Shown here: positions 1-8,869 of the stretch, one piece after another | Layout of the letters: the number at the start of each line of letters is the position of its first letter | Numbering within the stretch: the stretch's first letter is position 1 | Source: JALZOC01 sp038320555 | GTDB lineage: Bacteria; Acidobacteriota; Vicinamibacteria; Vicinamibacterales; 2-12-FULL-66-21 | Direction of reading: 5' to 3' | DNA: 33,428 nt | NCBI GenBank assembly: GCA_038320555.1 | Contig: JBBQEJ010000046.1 | Location: 1 to 33,428, forward strand | Made by a program: the position numbers and the translations under genes | The notes under the pieces: generated by a model | The model's input: only the letters and a program-made list of their open reading frames with translations | Databases searched by the model: none | What the model was told of the DNA's origin: nothing

Positions 1-3000
1 CCGTTCAATTCGATGTTGCGGCGAGCGATGGGGAGGCCGAGGCCGGTGCCGGTGGTCTTGGTCGAGAAGTAGGGTTCGAACACCCGGGCGAGCGCCTCCT
101 CGTCCATGCCCACGCCCGTGTCCTGTATCCGCAGCGTCACGAACGACGGGTCGGCGGCTCCGTCGATGGTGAGGCTCCCGGTACCGGGCATCGCGTGCAG
201 CGCGTTTTCGACGATGTTGGCCAGGCTTCGAGCGATGAGCGTCCGATCCACGAACACGCGCGGAAGCGGGCCGGCGACCCGATTGACGATCTCGACGCGG
301 CCGGCAAGGCCGGTCCGGTAGGGATCGACGACGTCCGCCACGAGATCCGGCACGTCGACGGCCGCGGGTTTTGCGGTAGGTGACGAGGCGAAGCTGGAGA
401 ACTCGGCGGAAATCTGGCGCAGGAGCCGCACCTGGCCGAGGATGGCACTGACGCAGCTTTCGAGCACGTCCCCCAGAGGTTCTCCGCGATCCGCGTGCAC
501 GCGGCGGAGGTGTTCCGCGGAGAGCTGAATGGGCGTGAGCGGATTCTTGATCTCGTGGGCGACCTGCCGGGCCATCTCCGCCCAGGCCTCGAGTCGATGG
601 GTTCGTTCGAGCTGCGTGCGCTGAGCCTTCAGCTCGGCCGCCATGCTGTTGAATGCGTCCACGAGGCGACGGAGCTCGTCGGACGAGCGGACGGCGATCT
701 GCGCGTCGAAGTCGCCGCGCGCGATCCGCCGTGTGGCCCTGGTCAGCCGCCGGATGGGATCGGCGATGCGCTCGGCCATCGAGAGCCCGATGGCGGCGCC
801 GAGCAGGACGAAGAGAAGCGCCGCGAGGTGCACGCCCCGATCGAGGTCGTCGATCTCCCGATCGATGTCGCGTTGCCGTGTCGCGAGCGGCACCGTGAGG
901 ATCAGGTTGCGGTCGCGGGCGTGGACCGGAGCCGCGGCGATCGTATACGGCACGGTGCCGATACGATCCTCGCCGACGAAGCTCGGCAGACGCTGCAGGA
1001 CGATGGCTCGATACACCGCATCGGGCGTTCGCGTCGCGAGCAATCCCGATGCGAACAGATCGCGCTTGCTCGTCGCCATGAGTTGCGCCCCTTTGAAGAT
1101 GTTCACGTCCTGATCGATGACCTGGCTGATCCAGATCATGACGTCGTCGCTCGCCGGTTCGAGCCCTTCGGTGCGCTGGATGAGCGCGTTCGACTGCTCG
1201 ATGACGCGCTGCGCGACGGCGGCGGTGCGCGCGGCCTCGAGGGCGACGTCGGCGGTCAGCAGGTTCGCAAAATACCAGCGGATGGCGACAGCCAGGATCA
1301 AGACCGGGATGATGGACGCCATGACGAACGCCAGGAACAGTTTCCGGTAGAAGCTGGCGCGGATCTCGCGAAGCAGGGCGCGCCCGAGCCGCGGGCGTGC
1401 GCGTGCCACCCGGGTGAACATCGCCGTGCCGACGAGCACGATCACGTAGAACGCCCCCGAGAGCGTCGTGAGCTCGGCGAGATGGACGAGGTGGTCGAAC
1501 AGCGTCAGCCCGCGATATCCGATCGCGTAGATGAAGACGCGATCGTTCGAGAAGTACACACGGTAGCGGCCGTCGTTCGTGCGCACCGTGGTCCAGAAGG
1601 GCCTGCGGGCGGGATCGTAGATGCGGGCAAACAGCTCGTCGCTGATCGGCCATGCCGCGTGCGGCGAGTTATAGACGGCGCCGAGGCTCCAGCCATAGAT
1701 CGCGACTTCGACTTCGCTGCCGGTCGTTCCCTCGCGTGGCGCGGTTCCCTCGACCGGCCGGAAGACCTCGAAGTACGGATTCTGCGAGGTGATGAATGGC
1801 AACGTGCGATAGTCGAAGACCAGAACATGGACGACGATCGTCCCGACCGGGTGCGGGGGCTCGCCGGGCGCCGGGCTGGTGCAAATCTGCCGAGCCGCGT
1901 GGAGCATGCGCCGCTCCTGCGCGCCAAACGGCGCCGCCTCGCCGAAGACATCCCATTGACAGGGGGACGCGGCTTCCACCTGGGGCGCCTGCGCGGTCCC
2001 CGAATACTCCGGAAGGTTGAGCGCGAAGCGGCTGACGAGTTCCCCCTTCGCGTTGTACAGCTCGACCGCGGACGTGAGGCGCGCGCTGGCGAGCGCCGTC
2101 CGGCTCCAGACGTAATACGCGCTCTGCGTCCGCTCCGGCGACACCGGGGGACTTGGATCGCCGGTGACCAGCGCAGGCAACACGGACAGCGCGTCGATCT
2201 CGTGGCGCGCCTCGCTCAGGCGTTCCTGCAGCGTTTGCGAATGCCGCTGCGCCTGCACGGCATACTGCGACGCAATGAGTGACCGCATCGCGCCTTCCGC
2301 GAAGTAGTCCACCGACGGATAGAGGAGGAGCGCCGGTAGAAGGAAGGCGACAAAGAGCGCAAGGATGCGCGCGGCGACGGTGGAGTGGCGGTACCAGACG
2401 ACCACGTGCCGACCCGACAGCGCGGCAATCGCGCACGCCACCGCGGAGATCACGAGCCCGAACGCCGGCAGCGTCCACCCACGCAGCTGCGCGACCACGC
2501 CAATGGCAATGGAGGGGACGATCCAGAGCGCGAGGATGCGGACGCGCAGGGCGGTCGCACCAGAGAGCCGCCAGCGCGCCAGAGCGGCACCCAGAACCAG
2601 CGTGCACGTCCAGAGCGCGGCGGCATGACCCGCGAGGATGCCCGTCAGCAGCGCCAGCTGGGTCGCGTTCCATGGATGCAGCGAAAAATGCCGAAGATCA
2701 ACTGTGGCTGGATCGACAGCGCGAGGCAGGAGCCTCTCGAATATGACCAGCGCAATTGCTACTGCAACGCCCGCAAGCAGCTGACGAATCACGAACTTGA
2801 AGGGAGTGGACCCGGCATCCTCGCGGCGCGTGCGCAAGCCGATGCGCAGCCTGACGACAGGTCCGGCGAGAAGCGCAATAGCTGCCGCGGTCGTGACCCC
2901 GCCCAGCAGCAGTAATGCGCCCGGCGGCGGCCACCGGCCGAGCTCCATGGCCAAGGCGAAGGCAAACATCGCCGAGGCGGAAGCGAGGAGACCGATCGCG

Positions 3001-3851
3001 ATCGCGGTCCACCTGAGAAATGCGGACGCTTCTGTCGCGGCCGCGCGTCGATCCAGCACGGGACCGATCAAGAGCAGCACCGTTATTCCGGCGATGGCGA
3101 GGACGACTGCAACGATGCTGCGACGCCACCGATTGCGTGCCGCATCGAGGTCGGCCGGAGACATCGAGACTTCCACGAGCGGCTCACCACTTGGCGCGTG
3201 GAGGAGGAATGCGTTCGGGCGTGGCTCATCGCCCGCTACCTCCCATCGCATCCGCAATGACGCTGGGCCGAGGGGGGTTTCGAGCAGGTAGTCGCTTGCC
3301 GGGATCGTCGCGGTTTCGGGCGCCGGAGACAGCACGTGCTCCGCCGCGACCGAGCCGACGCGGTGCTGATCGGGGGCAAGGATCGGCAGGATGTGCACCA
3401 GCCGCAGGCCCAGCGGGGTTTGCGTCACGAAGAACGCCGCCGGTCCTGAGAGCCGATCGGGCGCCCGAATGTCCGAGGGGCGACCGACCCACGCCTGCGC
3501 GTCGCCGCCGGTGTTGTAGATCGTCAGCGCCACCGCGTCGGGCGAGGCCCCGACTTCGGATAACCGCCGATCCACGAGCTCGAAGAGACTCCGAGCTGCG
3601 TCCGGCCCGGCCATGAGTCCTCGTGAGGCGTCAGGATCCATCGCAACGCCGACGGCGACCCGAGTCAGGACCGTGGTCATCCGTTCGAAGTTGCGCCGGA
3701 CCGGCTGTTCGACGCGCGCCGCGGAGGCGGCCCGGTTCGGGCCGAATCTCCAGAGCTCGATCGCCGCGGCGCCGAGCACGGCCAGAGAGGCGAGCAGCGC
3801 ACCACCCGCCAGAAGGCGGCGTGGGCTGACGTGGCGGTCGCGCAGCCTCAC
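1..3851 (-). CDS. Large NtrY-like sensor histidine kinase (C-terminus cut by window edge)
   Basis: Membrane histidine kinase of a two-component system; the partner regulator is not in the window. At least 1283 residues are visible. In order: an N-terminal membrane segment (about 15-37), an extracytoplasmic segment to about 235, a block of about eight hydrophobic helices (about 236-515), a second extracytoplasmic region to about 785, further membrane helices and a third sensor-like region, a last helix near 1010, HAMP (IADPIRRLTRATRRIARGD), then HisKA with AHEIKNPLTPIQLS (phospho-acceptor His about 1099). The ATPase domain shows the N box (NIVENALHAMP), G1 (DTGVGM) and G2 (TGTGLGLPIARR). HEIKNPLTPIQ is typical of NtrY-type kinases, which are usually much shorter. 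The frame is open through the left edge, so only a few tens of residues should be missing. The start is uncertain: GTG at 3851 or GTG at 3869, neither with a clear ribosome site; both precede the first helix. It diverges from the membrane protein at 3911. Confidence 0.9.
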   Translation of the reverse strand, partial: MRLRDRHVSPRRLLAGGALLASLAVLGAAAIELWRFGPNRAASAARVEQPVRRNFERMTTVLTRVAVGVAMDPDASRGLMAGPDAARSLFELVDRRLSEVGASPDAVALTIYNTGGDAQAWVGRPSDIRAPDRLSGPAAFFVTQTPLGLRLVHILPILAPDQHRVGSVAAEHVLSPAPETATIPASDYLLETPLGPASLRMRWEVAGDEPRPNAFLLHAPSGEPLVEVSMSPADLDAARNRWRRSIVAVVLAIAGITVLLLIGPVLDRRAAATEASAFLRWTAIAIGLLASASAMFAFALAMELGRWPPPGALLLLGGVTTAAAIALLAGPVVRLRIGLRTRREDAGSTPFKFVIRQLLAGVAVAIALVIFERLLPRAVDPATVDLRHFSLHPWNATQLALLTGILAGHAAALWTCTLVLGAALARWRLSGATALRVRILALWIVPSIAIGVVAQLRGWTLPAFGLVISAVACAIAALSGRHVVVWYRHSTVAARILALFVAFLLPALLLYPSVDYFAEGAMRSLIASQYAVQAQRHSQTLQERLSEARHEIDALSVLPALVTGDPSPPVSPERTQSAYYVWSRTALASARLTSAVELYNAKGELVSRFALNLPEYSGTAQAPQVEAASPCQWDVFGEAAPFGAQERRMLHAARQICTSPAPGEPPHPVGTIVVHVLVFDYRTLPFITSQNPYFEVFRPVEGTAPREGTTGSEVEVAIYGWSLGAVYNSPHAAWPISDELFARIYDPARRPFWTTVRTNDGRYRVYFSNDRVFIYAIGYRGLTLFDHLVHLAELTTLSGAFYVIVLVGTAMFTRVARARPRLGRALLREIRASFYRKLFLAFVMASIIPVLILAVAIRWYFANLLTADVALEAARTAAVAQRVIEQSNALIQRTEGLEPASDDVMIWISQVIDQDVNIFKGAQLMATSKRDLFASGLLATRTPDAVYRAIVLQRLPSFVGEDRIGTVPYTIAAAPVHARDRNLILTVPLATRQRDIDREIDDLDRGVHLAALLFVLLGAAIGLSMAERIADPIRRLTRATRRIARGDFDAQIAVRSSDELRRLVDAFNSMAAELKAQRTQLERTHRLEAWAEMARQVAHEIKNPLTPIQLSAEHLRRVHADRGEPLGDVLESCVSAILGQVRLLRQISAEFSSFASSPTAKPAAVDVPDLVADVVDPYRTGLAGRVEIVNRVAGPLPRVFVDRTLIARSLANIVENALHAMPGTGSLTIDGAADPSFVTLRIQDTGVGMDEEALARVFEPYFSTKTTGTGLGLPIARRNIELN

Positions 3852-3894
3852 AGAGAGAGAAGAGGACACTGAAGCAGCAGAATACCGCAAAGGG

Positions 3895-3900
3895 TACAAT
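3895..3900 (+). promoter_or_regulatory. Candidate -10 box (TACAAT) for the 3911 gene
   Basis: TACAAT lies 10 bases before the ATG at 3911, in the short divergent gap between the histidine kinase and the membrane protein. A transcript from it would be nearly leaderless. No good -35 box is visible at the usual spacing, so this is a weak call. Confidence 0.3.
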
Positions 3901-3910
3901 CGGATAGTCG

Positions 3911-4948
3911 ATGCCGCATCCGCCCGCGCTCAAAGCGTCCCTCAAACGCGGCGCATTCATCGCCGCCGCGAACTGGCCGCTGATTGCCGTGCAGTTCATT
4001 GCCGAAGGCACGTTGAAGCTGCTGCTCGCCGTGCCCGTCGTGGGCGGTATCTTTCTGGTCGTGTTGCTGCTCGGCGCGGACGTCGAGGACGTCATGGCGG
4101 GCGACGTCAAGGAAATCATCAGCAGCGTCGTCGGTGCGTTGCGTGCGAATCCGGCCGCGCTCGCGTTCTTCGGCGCCTCGTTCATGGTGGTCCTCCTGGG
4201 CGCGTCGATGCTGACGTTCATCGTCAAAGGCGGAACGGTGGCGATCCTGGCCGACGCGGAGGCGCACGCGGGCCCGATCGAGCGCCCGCCGCTCCGGCTG
4301 GCGGCGCTCCGGCGCGCCAACATGACGAACATCGAGCCCTTTCTGTCGGGCTGCCTGACGTTCTGGCAGCGGTACATCAAGCTCGGGCTGTGTCTGCTGG
4401 TCGTCTACGCGTTCACCGCGATCGTGTTCCTCTTCCTCGGCTTTCTCGTCGGTGGATATGCGCTGTCGGGGAACTCCGGAGTTCTGCGGGCGCTGCTCGG
4501 GTGGATATTCGCGGCGCCCCTCGCGTTGAGCGTTCTCGTCGTGTGGATCACGCTCGTCAACTTCCTCTATCTCCTGACGCAGATGGCGATCGCGCTGGAG
4601 GACGTCGGCGTGCGCGAGGGGATGCGGCGCGTGGCGCAGTTCATCCGCGGCAGCCTGCGCGAAGTGGCCGGAATCTTCGGCGTCGTCCTGCTGCTCGTCG
4701 CGATTACGACAATCGCGTCCATTCTGGCGACGGCAGGGCTCGGTCTCATCGCCGTCGTCCCGTTCGTCGGCCTGGCCATGGTGCCGTTGCAGCTCGGCGC
4801 ATGGCTGCTGCGCGGCGTCGTCTTCGAATACCTCGCGCTGACAGCGCTCGGCGCCTATCTCACGCAATACCGGTACTACCTGCACAGCCTGGCGACGCTG
4901 CGCGTCCCCGACACCGCGTCAGATGTCAGCGGTCCACGTTTGGCATGA
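3911..4948 (+). CDS. Multi-pass membrane protein of unknown function
   Basis: 345 residues with about six hydrophobic segments: around 20-55 (IAVQFIAEGTLKLLLAVPVV), 90-110 (ALAFFGASFMVVLLGASML), 160-185 (GLCLLVVYAFTAIVFLFLGF), 200-230, 255-280 (GIFGVVLLLVAITTIASIL) and 285-310. No catalytic motif, signal sequence or named domain is recognisable. The repeated helix pairs separated by polar loops recall uncharacterised integral membrane proteins with a permease-like fold, but I assign no function. Its TGA (4946-4948) overlaps the ATG of the aminotransferase at 4945, so the two are probably translationally coupled. Confidence 0.8.
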   Translation: MPHPPALKASLKRGAFIAAANWPLIAVQFIAEGTLKLLLAVPVVGGIFLVVLLLGADVEDVMAGDVKEIISSVVGALRANPAALAFFGASFMVVLLGASMLTFIVKGGTVAILADAEAHAGPIERPPLRLAALRRANMTNIEPFLSGCLTFWQRYIKLGLCLLVVYAFTAIVFLFLGFLVGGYALSGNSGVLRALLGWIFAAPLALSVLVVWITLVNFLYLLTQMAIALEDVGVREGMRRVAQFIRGSLREVAGIFGVVLLLVAITTIASILATAGLGLIAVVPFVGLAMVPLQLGAWLLRGVVFEYLALTALGAYLTQYRYYLHSLATLRVPDTASDVSGPRLA

Positions 4949-6210
4949 TGAATTACGATACCTATCTCTCCCAGGCGGGCGCCGCGATGCGAGAGTCCGC
5001 GATCCGGCGGATGGGCTCGATCCTCGCGCAGAATCGCGACATCATCTCGTTCGCGCCCGGGTACCCTGCACCAGATACGTTCCCGTGGAGCGATTTCGCC
5101 GACATCGCACGCGAGCTCCTTTCGGGCTCGCACGGCAGCGCGCTGCAATACGGGCCCACGCGCGGGTTTCGCCCGCTGCTCGATCTGATCGCGGGGATCA
5201 TGCATCACCGCGGTGTGACGCCGGCCCTGGATCGCCTGCTCGTGACGACGGGGTCGCAGCAGGGGCTGGATCTCGTGGCACGCGTGCTGCTCGATCCTGG
5301 CGACATCGTGCTCGTGGAACTGCCCACCTACACGGGCGCCATCACCGCGTTCCGCAACGTGCGGGCGCAGATGGAGGGCGTGCCGCAGGCGCACGACGGC
5401 ATCGATCTCGTGGCGCTCGATGAGATCCATGCGCGTCTGGTCAAGAATGGCCGCCGCGTGCGATTCGTCTACGTCGTGCCGAACTTTCAGAATCCGACAG
5501 GTCTGCTTATCGGCCTCGAGAAACGACGCCGACTGCTCGAGTGGGCGGCCTCACGAGACGTCCTCATCGTCGAGGACGATCCGTATCGCGAGCTGTACTT
5601 CGAAGACTCCGCGACAGAAGCGGATGTCCGGCCGATGAAGGCTGACGACGCCGACGGGCGCGTCCTTTACTTGAGCAGTTTCTCGAAGACGCTCGCGCCC
5701 GGCTACCGCGTTGCCTGGATCGACGCCCCGGCGCCGCTCGCGGCGAAGCTCGAGATGGCGAAGCAGGCGGCGGATCTGTGCAGCGGCGTCTTCGATCAAC
5801 GCATGGTGTACGAAGCCGGGCGCCGCGGCATCCTCGACCGGCAGCTCCCGCTGCTGCGGAAGTACTACGCGGACAAACGCGATGTGATGGTCGCGGCGCT
5901 GCGCCTCGAGCTCGGAGATGCCATCAGTTGGCCCGATCCGCGCGGCGGGTTTTTCCTATGGGCGCGGCTTCCGGAAGGGATTGACGCCGATCGGCTGCTC
6001 ACTCGTGCCATCGAGCACGGCGTCGTCTACGTAGCCGGCAGCGCGTTCTTCGTCAATGATCAAGGGGGACACTTCATCCGGATCTCCTTCTCGGCGCCCG
6101 CGCACGAACTCATCCGCGAGGGCGTCAAGCGGTTGGCCGGTGCTATTCGAGAGGAATTGACGGCGGCGGCGCCGGTAGCGCCGTCAGCACGAGCTTCCAC
6201 TGGCTGTTGA
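4945..6210 (+). CDS. PLP-dependent class I/II aminotransferase (2-aminoadipate / MocR-type fold)
   Basis: 421 residues, fold-type I aminotransferase. Visible motifs: the substrate-side stretch SFAPGYPAPDTFP (35-47), the cofactor-binding TTGSQQGLDL (101-110), YVVPNFQNPTG (176-186), EDDPYRELYF (210-219) and the Schiff-base lysine in SSFSKTLAPGYRVAW (Lys248). The combination FQNPTG, EDDPY and SSFSK matches the LysN / 2-aminoadipate transaminase branch, which acts on several amino and 2-oxo acids; the substrate cannot be set from sequence. The start is ATG 4945 (or 4948), overlapping the upstream stop. The frame stays open further upstream across the previous gene, but that part is a shadow. The C-terminus runs about 20 residues past the usual end (Ala/Pro-rich), overlapping the 3' end of the convergent gene. 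Confidence 0.92.
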   Translation: MMNYDTYLSQAGAAMRESAIRRMGSILAQNRDIISFAPGYPAPDTFPWSDFADIARELLSGSHGSALQYGPTRGFRPLLDLIAGIMHHRGVTPALDRLLVTTGSQQGLDLVARVLLDPGDIVLVELPTYTGAITAFRNVRAQMEGVPQAHDGIDLVALDEIHARLVKNGRRVRFVYVVPNFQNPTGLLIGLEKRRRLLEWAASRDVLIVEDDPYRELYFEDSATEADVRPMKADDADGRVLYLSSFSKTLAPGYRVAWIDAPAPLAAKLEMAKQAADLCSGVFDQRMVYEAGRRGILDRQLPLLRKYYADKRDVMVAALRLELGDAISWPDPRGGFFLWARLPEGIDADRLLTRAIEHGVVYVAGSAFFVNDQGGHFIRISFSAPAHELIREGVKRLAGAIREELTAAAPVAPSARASTGC

Positions 6211-7198
6211 GGCTGCCCGTGAATGCCGTCATCACCACGGCGCCTCCCGACGTGCCGAACGCGGGCGGCATGACCAGTGATTCTTCGAGCTTGATCTGCC
6301 CGGCGGGGCGTCCTGTCGCCGCGTCGAATGCGAGGATCTCCGCGGCGTTGCCTGGTACGACAACGGCAGATCCGACGACGATCGGCGCCGCCGGCCGAAA
6401 CGGCACACTCGGATGCCAGAGCAGCGCCCCGCTGTTTCGATCGTAGGCGCGGAGCGTGTTGTCAATCGACGTCACGAAAAGGTGCGTGCCCTCGGCTGCC
6501 GGGCGGCCCCGCGGCACGGCACCCACGCGTTTATGCCAGTCCCACTCTCCATCGTCTGCGTGGAAACAATAAAAAAATTTGTCGGCGGACCCGAAGTAGA
6601 TGCGATCCGAAAAGGCGAGCACCTCGCTTACGGCGCCGGCAAATTGTCTCTTCCACCGGTCAGCGCCGGTTCTCAGATCGAGTGCGAGCAATCGGCCGTC
6701 GTCCAGGGGGACGTAGAGATTGTCGCCTTCGATCGTCGCACGCACGCGCTCGGGGCCGGTGTCGCGGCTCCAGACCTTCGTGCCGTCTTCCGAACGAAGC
6801 GCGGTCAGGCCGTTCGCCGAGGCGACGAGCAGCCATCCATCCTGTGCGACGAGCGGCGCGGTCACCGCGCCGGAGGGGGTGCGCCACACCACGGATCCGC
6901 TGGCGGCGTCCAGCGCGTGAATCATCTCGCCGGCCGCGATAAAGACTCGTGACCCTTCGACCGCGACAGGCTGATCGGTGCGCAGCTCGACGTGCCACGC
7001 TTCGACGCCATCCGTCATGCGATGTGCTGCGACGATACCGGACTGCAGCACGACAAACACCTGCTCGCCGGCGATCACCGGAGGCGCGGCCGGACGCGCA
7101 GAAATGGGAACACTCCAGCGGACGACCGATGGCAACGTATGCAACTGAACCATCGACATCGCGGACGCCAGAAGAAGAGTGGTGCGGAGCAGTGCCAC
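6143..7198 (-). CDS. Exported PQQ-type beta-propeller repeat protein
   Basis: 351 residues. A short hydrophobic N-terminus (LLRTTLLLASAMSMVQLHTL) looks like a signal peptide. The rest is a series of about seven blade repeats with the quinoprotein signature, e.g. ALDAASGSVVWRTPSG, ALRSEDGTKVWSRDTG, ALDLRTGADRWKRQFAG and AYDRNSGALLWHPSVPF. The family includes PQQ-dependent dehydrogenases and BamB-like outer-membrane assembly factors. No dehydrogenase cofactor motifs and no lipobox are visible, so a periplasmic scaffold or binding role is more likely than an enzyme. It lies divergent from guaA with a 39-base gap, and its last 68 bases overlap the convergent aminotransferase gene. Confidence 0.85.
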   Translation of the reverse strand: MALLRTTLLLASAMSMVQLHTLPSVVRWSVPISARPAAPPVIAGEQVFVVLQSGIVAAHRMTDGVEAWHVELRTDQPVAVEGSRVFIAAGEMIHALDAASGSVVWRTPSGAVTAPLVAQDGWLLVASANGLTALRSEDGTKVWSRDTGPERVRATIEGDNLYVPLDDGRLLALDLRTGADRWKRQFAGAVSEVLAFSDRIYFGSADKFFYCFHADDGEWDWHKRVGAVPRGRPAAEGTHLFVTSIDNTLRAYDRNSGALLWHPSVPFRPAAPIVVGSAVVVPGNAAEILAFDAATGRPAGQIKLEESLVMPPAFGTSGGAVVMTAFTGSLNSQWKLVLTALPAPPPSIPLE

Positions 7199-7202
7199 GT
7201 CT

Positions 7203-7208
7203 TATAAT
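7203..7208 (+). promoter_or_regulatory. Candidate -10 box (TATAAT) for guaA
   Basis: A perfect TATAAT lies 30 bases before the guaA start in the short divergent gap with the beta-propeller gene. No convincing -35 box is seen at 16-18 bases. The AT-rich patch stands out from the GC-rich surroundings. Confidence 0.45.
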
Positions 7209-7237
7209 AAGGTGCCCTACAGATTGCTGCATCCCCA

Positions 7238-8773
7238 GTGAATCATCAGACCATCGTCGTTCTTGATTTCGGCTCGCAATTCACGCAGCTGATTGCGCGC
7301 CGGTTGCGAGAGCTTTCCGTCTATTCGGAGATTCTTCCGTTCGACACGCCCATGGCGGAGATCGAGCGGCGTCGTCCCGTCGGCATCGTGCTCTCGGGCG
7401 GACCGAAGAGTGTGGCTGAGGCGGGCGCGCCGCACTGCGAGCCTGGCGTGTACGACGCGGGCGTGCCGGTGCTTGGCATCTGCTACGGCATGCAGCTGAT
7501 GACCCATGCGCTCGGCGGCGAGGTCGCGGCCGCGCCCCATCGCGAGTTCGGCCTCGCGACCATCGAGGTGCAACCCGGCGCGCCGCTGTTTGCCTCGGTG
7601 CCTACGAGTCTGCGCGTGTGGGCAAGCCACGGCGATTTCGTGAAGACCGCCCCGCCTGGCTTCCAAGTGACCGCGACCAGCGCAAACGCCCCGGTGGCGG
7701 CCATGGTCGCCGAGGAGCGCCGGCTTTACGCGCTCCTGTTTCATCCCGAGGTCGCACACACGGACCATGGCCTCGACATCCTGCGCAACTTCGCCTACGA
7801 CGTCTGCGGGTGTACCGGCGACTGGACGATGTCGTCGTTCGTGCAGGAGGCGACCGACCGGATTCGGCGTCAGGTCGGCGAGGGGCGGGTGGTCTGCGGA
7901 TTGAGTGGGGGGGTGGATTCCACCGTCGCCGCGGTGCTGATCCATCGGGCCATCGGCGAGCGCCTGGCGTGTATCTTCGTCGACAACGGCGTGATGCGGG
8001 AGGACGAGGCAGGGCAGATCCAACGGCGCTTCGAGCGGTTGAAGCTGCCGCTCGTCTTCGTCGACGCTTCGACATTGTTTCTCGATCGGCTGGCGGGCAT
8101 CACCGACCCCGAGCAGAAGCGGAAGATCATCGGCGGCGCGTTCATTGAGGTCTTCGAGACCGAGGCGCTGAAGCTCGGCAGCTTTGACTTTCTCGGTCAG
8201 GGCACCCTCTATCCAGACGTGATCGAGAGCGTATCGGTCATCGGGCCGTCGCACGTGATCAAGAGCCACCATAACGTCGGTGGCCTGCCCGAGCGGATGC
8301 GGTTCAAACTCGTGGAACCGCTGCGGCTCCTTTTCAAGGACGAAGTGCGGCTGGTCGGCAAGGAGCTCGGCCTCGAAGACGAGTTCGTGTGGCGCCAGCC
8401 GTTCCCCGGACCCGGTCTGGCGGTACGGATCCTCGGTGAAGTCACGGGATCGCGTCTGAACCTCGTTCGGCGGGCCGATAGCATCGTCGCCGAAGAAGTG
8501 AAGCGCGCCGGCTGGTATCGCCGTCTCTGGCAATCGTTCGCAGTGCTGCTGCCGGTGCAGAGTGTCGGAGTGATGGGCGACGCGCGGACCTATGAACACA
8601 CGATTGCCATCCGGGCCGTCGACAGCCGGGACGGCATGACTGCCGACTGGGCACGCCTGCCCCACGAACTGCTGGCGTCGATCTCCTCGCGCATCGTGAA
8701 CGAGGTCAAAGGGATCAACCGGGTGGTGTACGACATCAGCTCGAAGCCGCCATCGACGATAGAGTGGGAGTGA
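7238..8773 (+). CDS. guaA: GMP synthase (glutamine-hydrolysing)
   Basis: 511 residues, full length for the family. It converts XMP, ATP and glutamine to GMP in the cytoplasm, the last step of guanine nucleotide synthesis. The N-terminal class I glutamine amidotransferase domain has the nucleophile in GICYGMQ (Cys82) and the His-Glu pair in FHPEV (His169, Glu171). The ATP pyrophosphatase domain starts near 195 with the P-loop GLSGGVDST (221-229). The C-terminal dimerisation/XMP domain ends with the hallmark NRVVYDISSKPPSTIEWE. The start is a GTG at 7238, right before NHQTIVVLDFGSQ, as expected for the family. It is followed by a 96-base gap holding a word array, then dnaE. Confidence 0.98.
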   Translation: MNHQTIVVLDFGSQFTQLIARRLRELSVYSEILPFDTPMAEIERRRPVGIVLSGGPKSVAEAGAPHCEPGVYDAGVPVLGICYGMQLMTHALGGEVAAAPHREFGLATIEVQPGAPLFASVPTSLRVWASHGDFVKTAPPGFQVTATSANAPVAAMVAEERRLYALLFHPEVAHTDHGLDILRNFAYDVCGCTGDWTMSSFVQEATDRIRRQVGEGRVVCGLSGGVDSTVAAVLIHRAIGERLACIFVDNGVMREDEAGQIQRRFERLKLPLVFVDASTLFLDRLAGITDPEQKRKIIGGAFIEVFETEALKLGSFDFLGQGTLYPDVIESVSVIGPSHVIKSHHNVGGLPERMRFKLVEPLRLLFKDEVRLVGKELGLEDEFVWRQPFPGPGLAVRILGEVTGSRLNLVRRADSIVAEEVKRAGWYRRLWQSFAVLLPVQSVGVMGDARTYEHTIAIRAVDSRDGMTADWARLPHELLASISSRIVNEVKGINRVVYDISSKPPSTIEWE

Positions 8774-8777
8774 TCGG

Positions 8778-8865
8778 AATTGCTGATTGTTGATTGAGCG
8801 AATCAACAATCAGGGCGGTCGACAATTAACAACAATCGTCAATCAGCAATCGGAAATCAGCAATT
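8778..8865. repeat. Heptamer word array with perfect hairpin, guaA-dnaE gap
   Basis: AT-rich array of 7-base words in a GC-rich genome. From 8801 to 8863 nine words follow each other in phase (e.g. TCAGCAA at 8843 and 8857). Positions 8783-8795 and 8801-8813 are perfect reverse complements (13-bp stem, 5-base loop, no T-tract after it). AATTGCTGATT (8778-8788) is also a perfect reverse complement of 8855-8865, so two mutually exclusive folds are possible. The array ends four bases before the dnaE ATG. Confidence 0.85.
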
Positions 8866-8869
8866 TCTT

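Noticed and set aside
495..2282. A 595-codon plus-strand open frame
   Set aside because: It is antisense to the histidine kinase, whose His, N and G boxes are unmistakable on the other strand.
3613..4944. Long N-terminal extension of the aminotransferase frame
   Set aside because: The extension is Arg-rich out-of-frame reading of the kinase 5' end and the membrane protein; the aminotransferase fold begins at 4945.
7217..8809. A 530-codon open frame on the minus strand opposite guaA
   Set aside because: Shadow of guaA; no recognisable motif and its start region lies in the intergenic array.
8783..8813. Intrinsic terminator after guaA
   Set aside because: The stem is perfect but AT-rich and is not followed by a T-tract; it is better explained by the word array.
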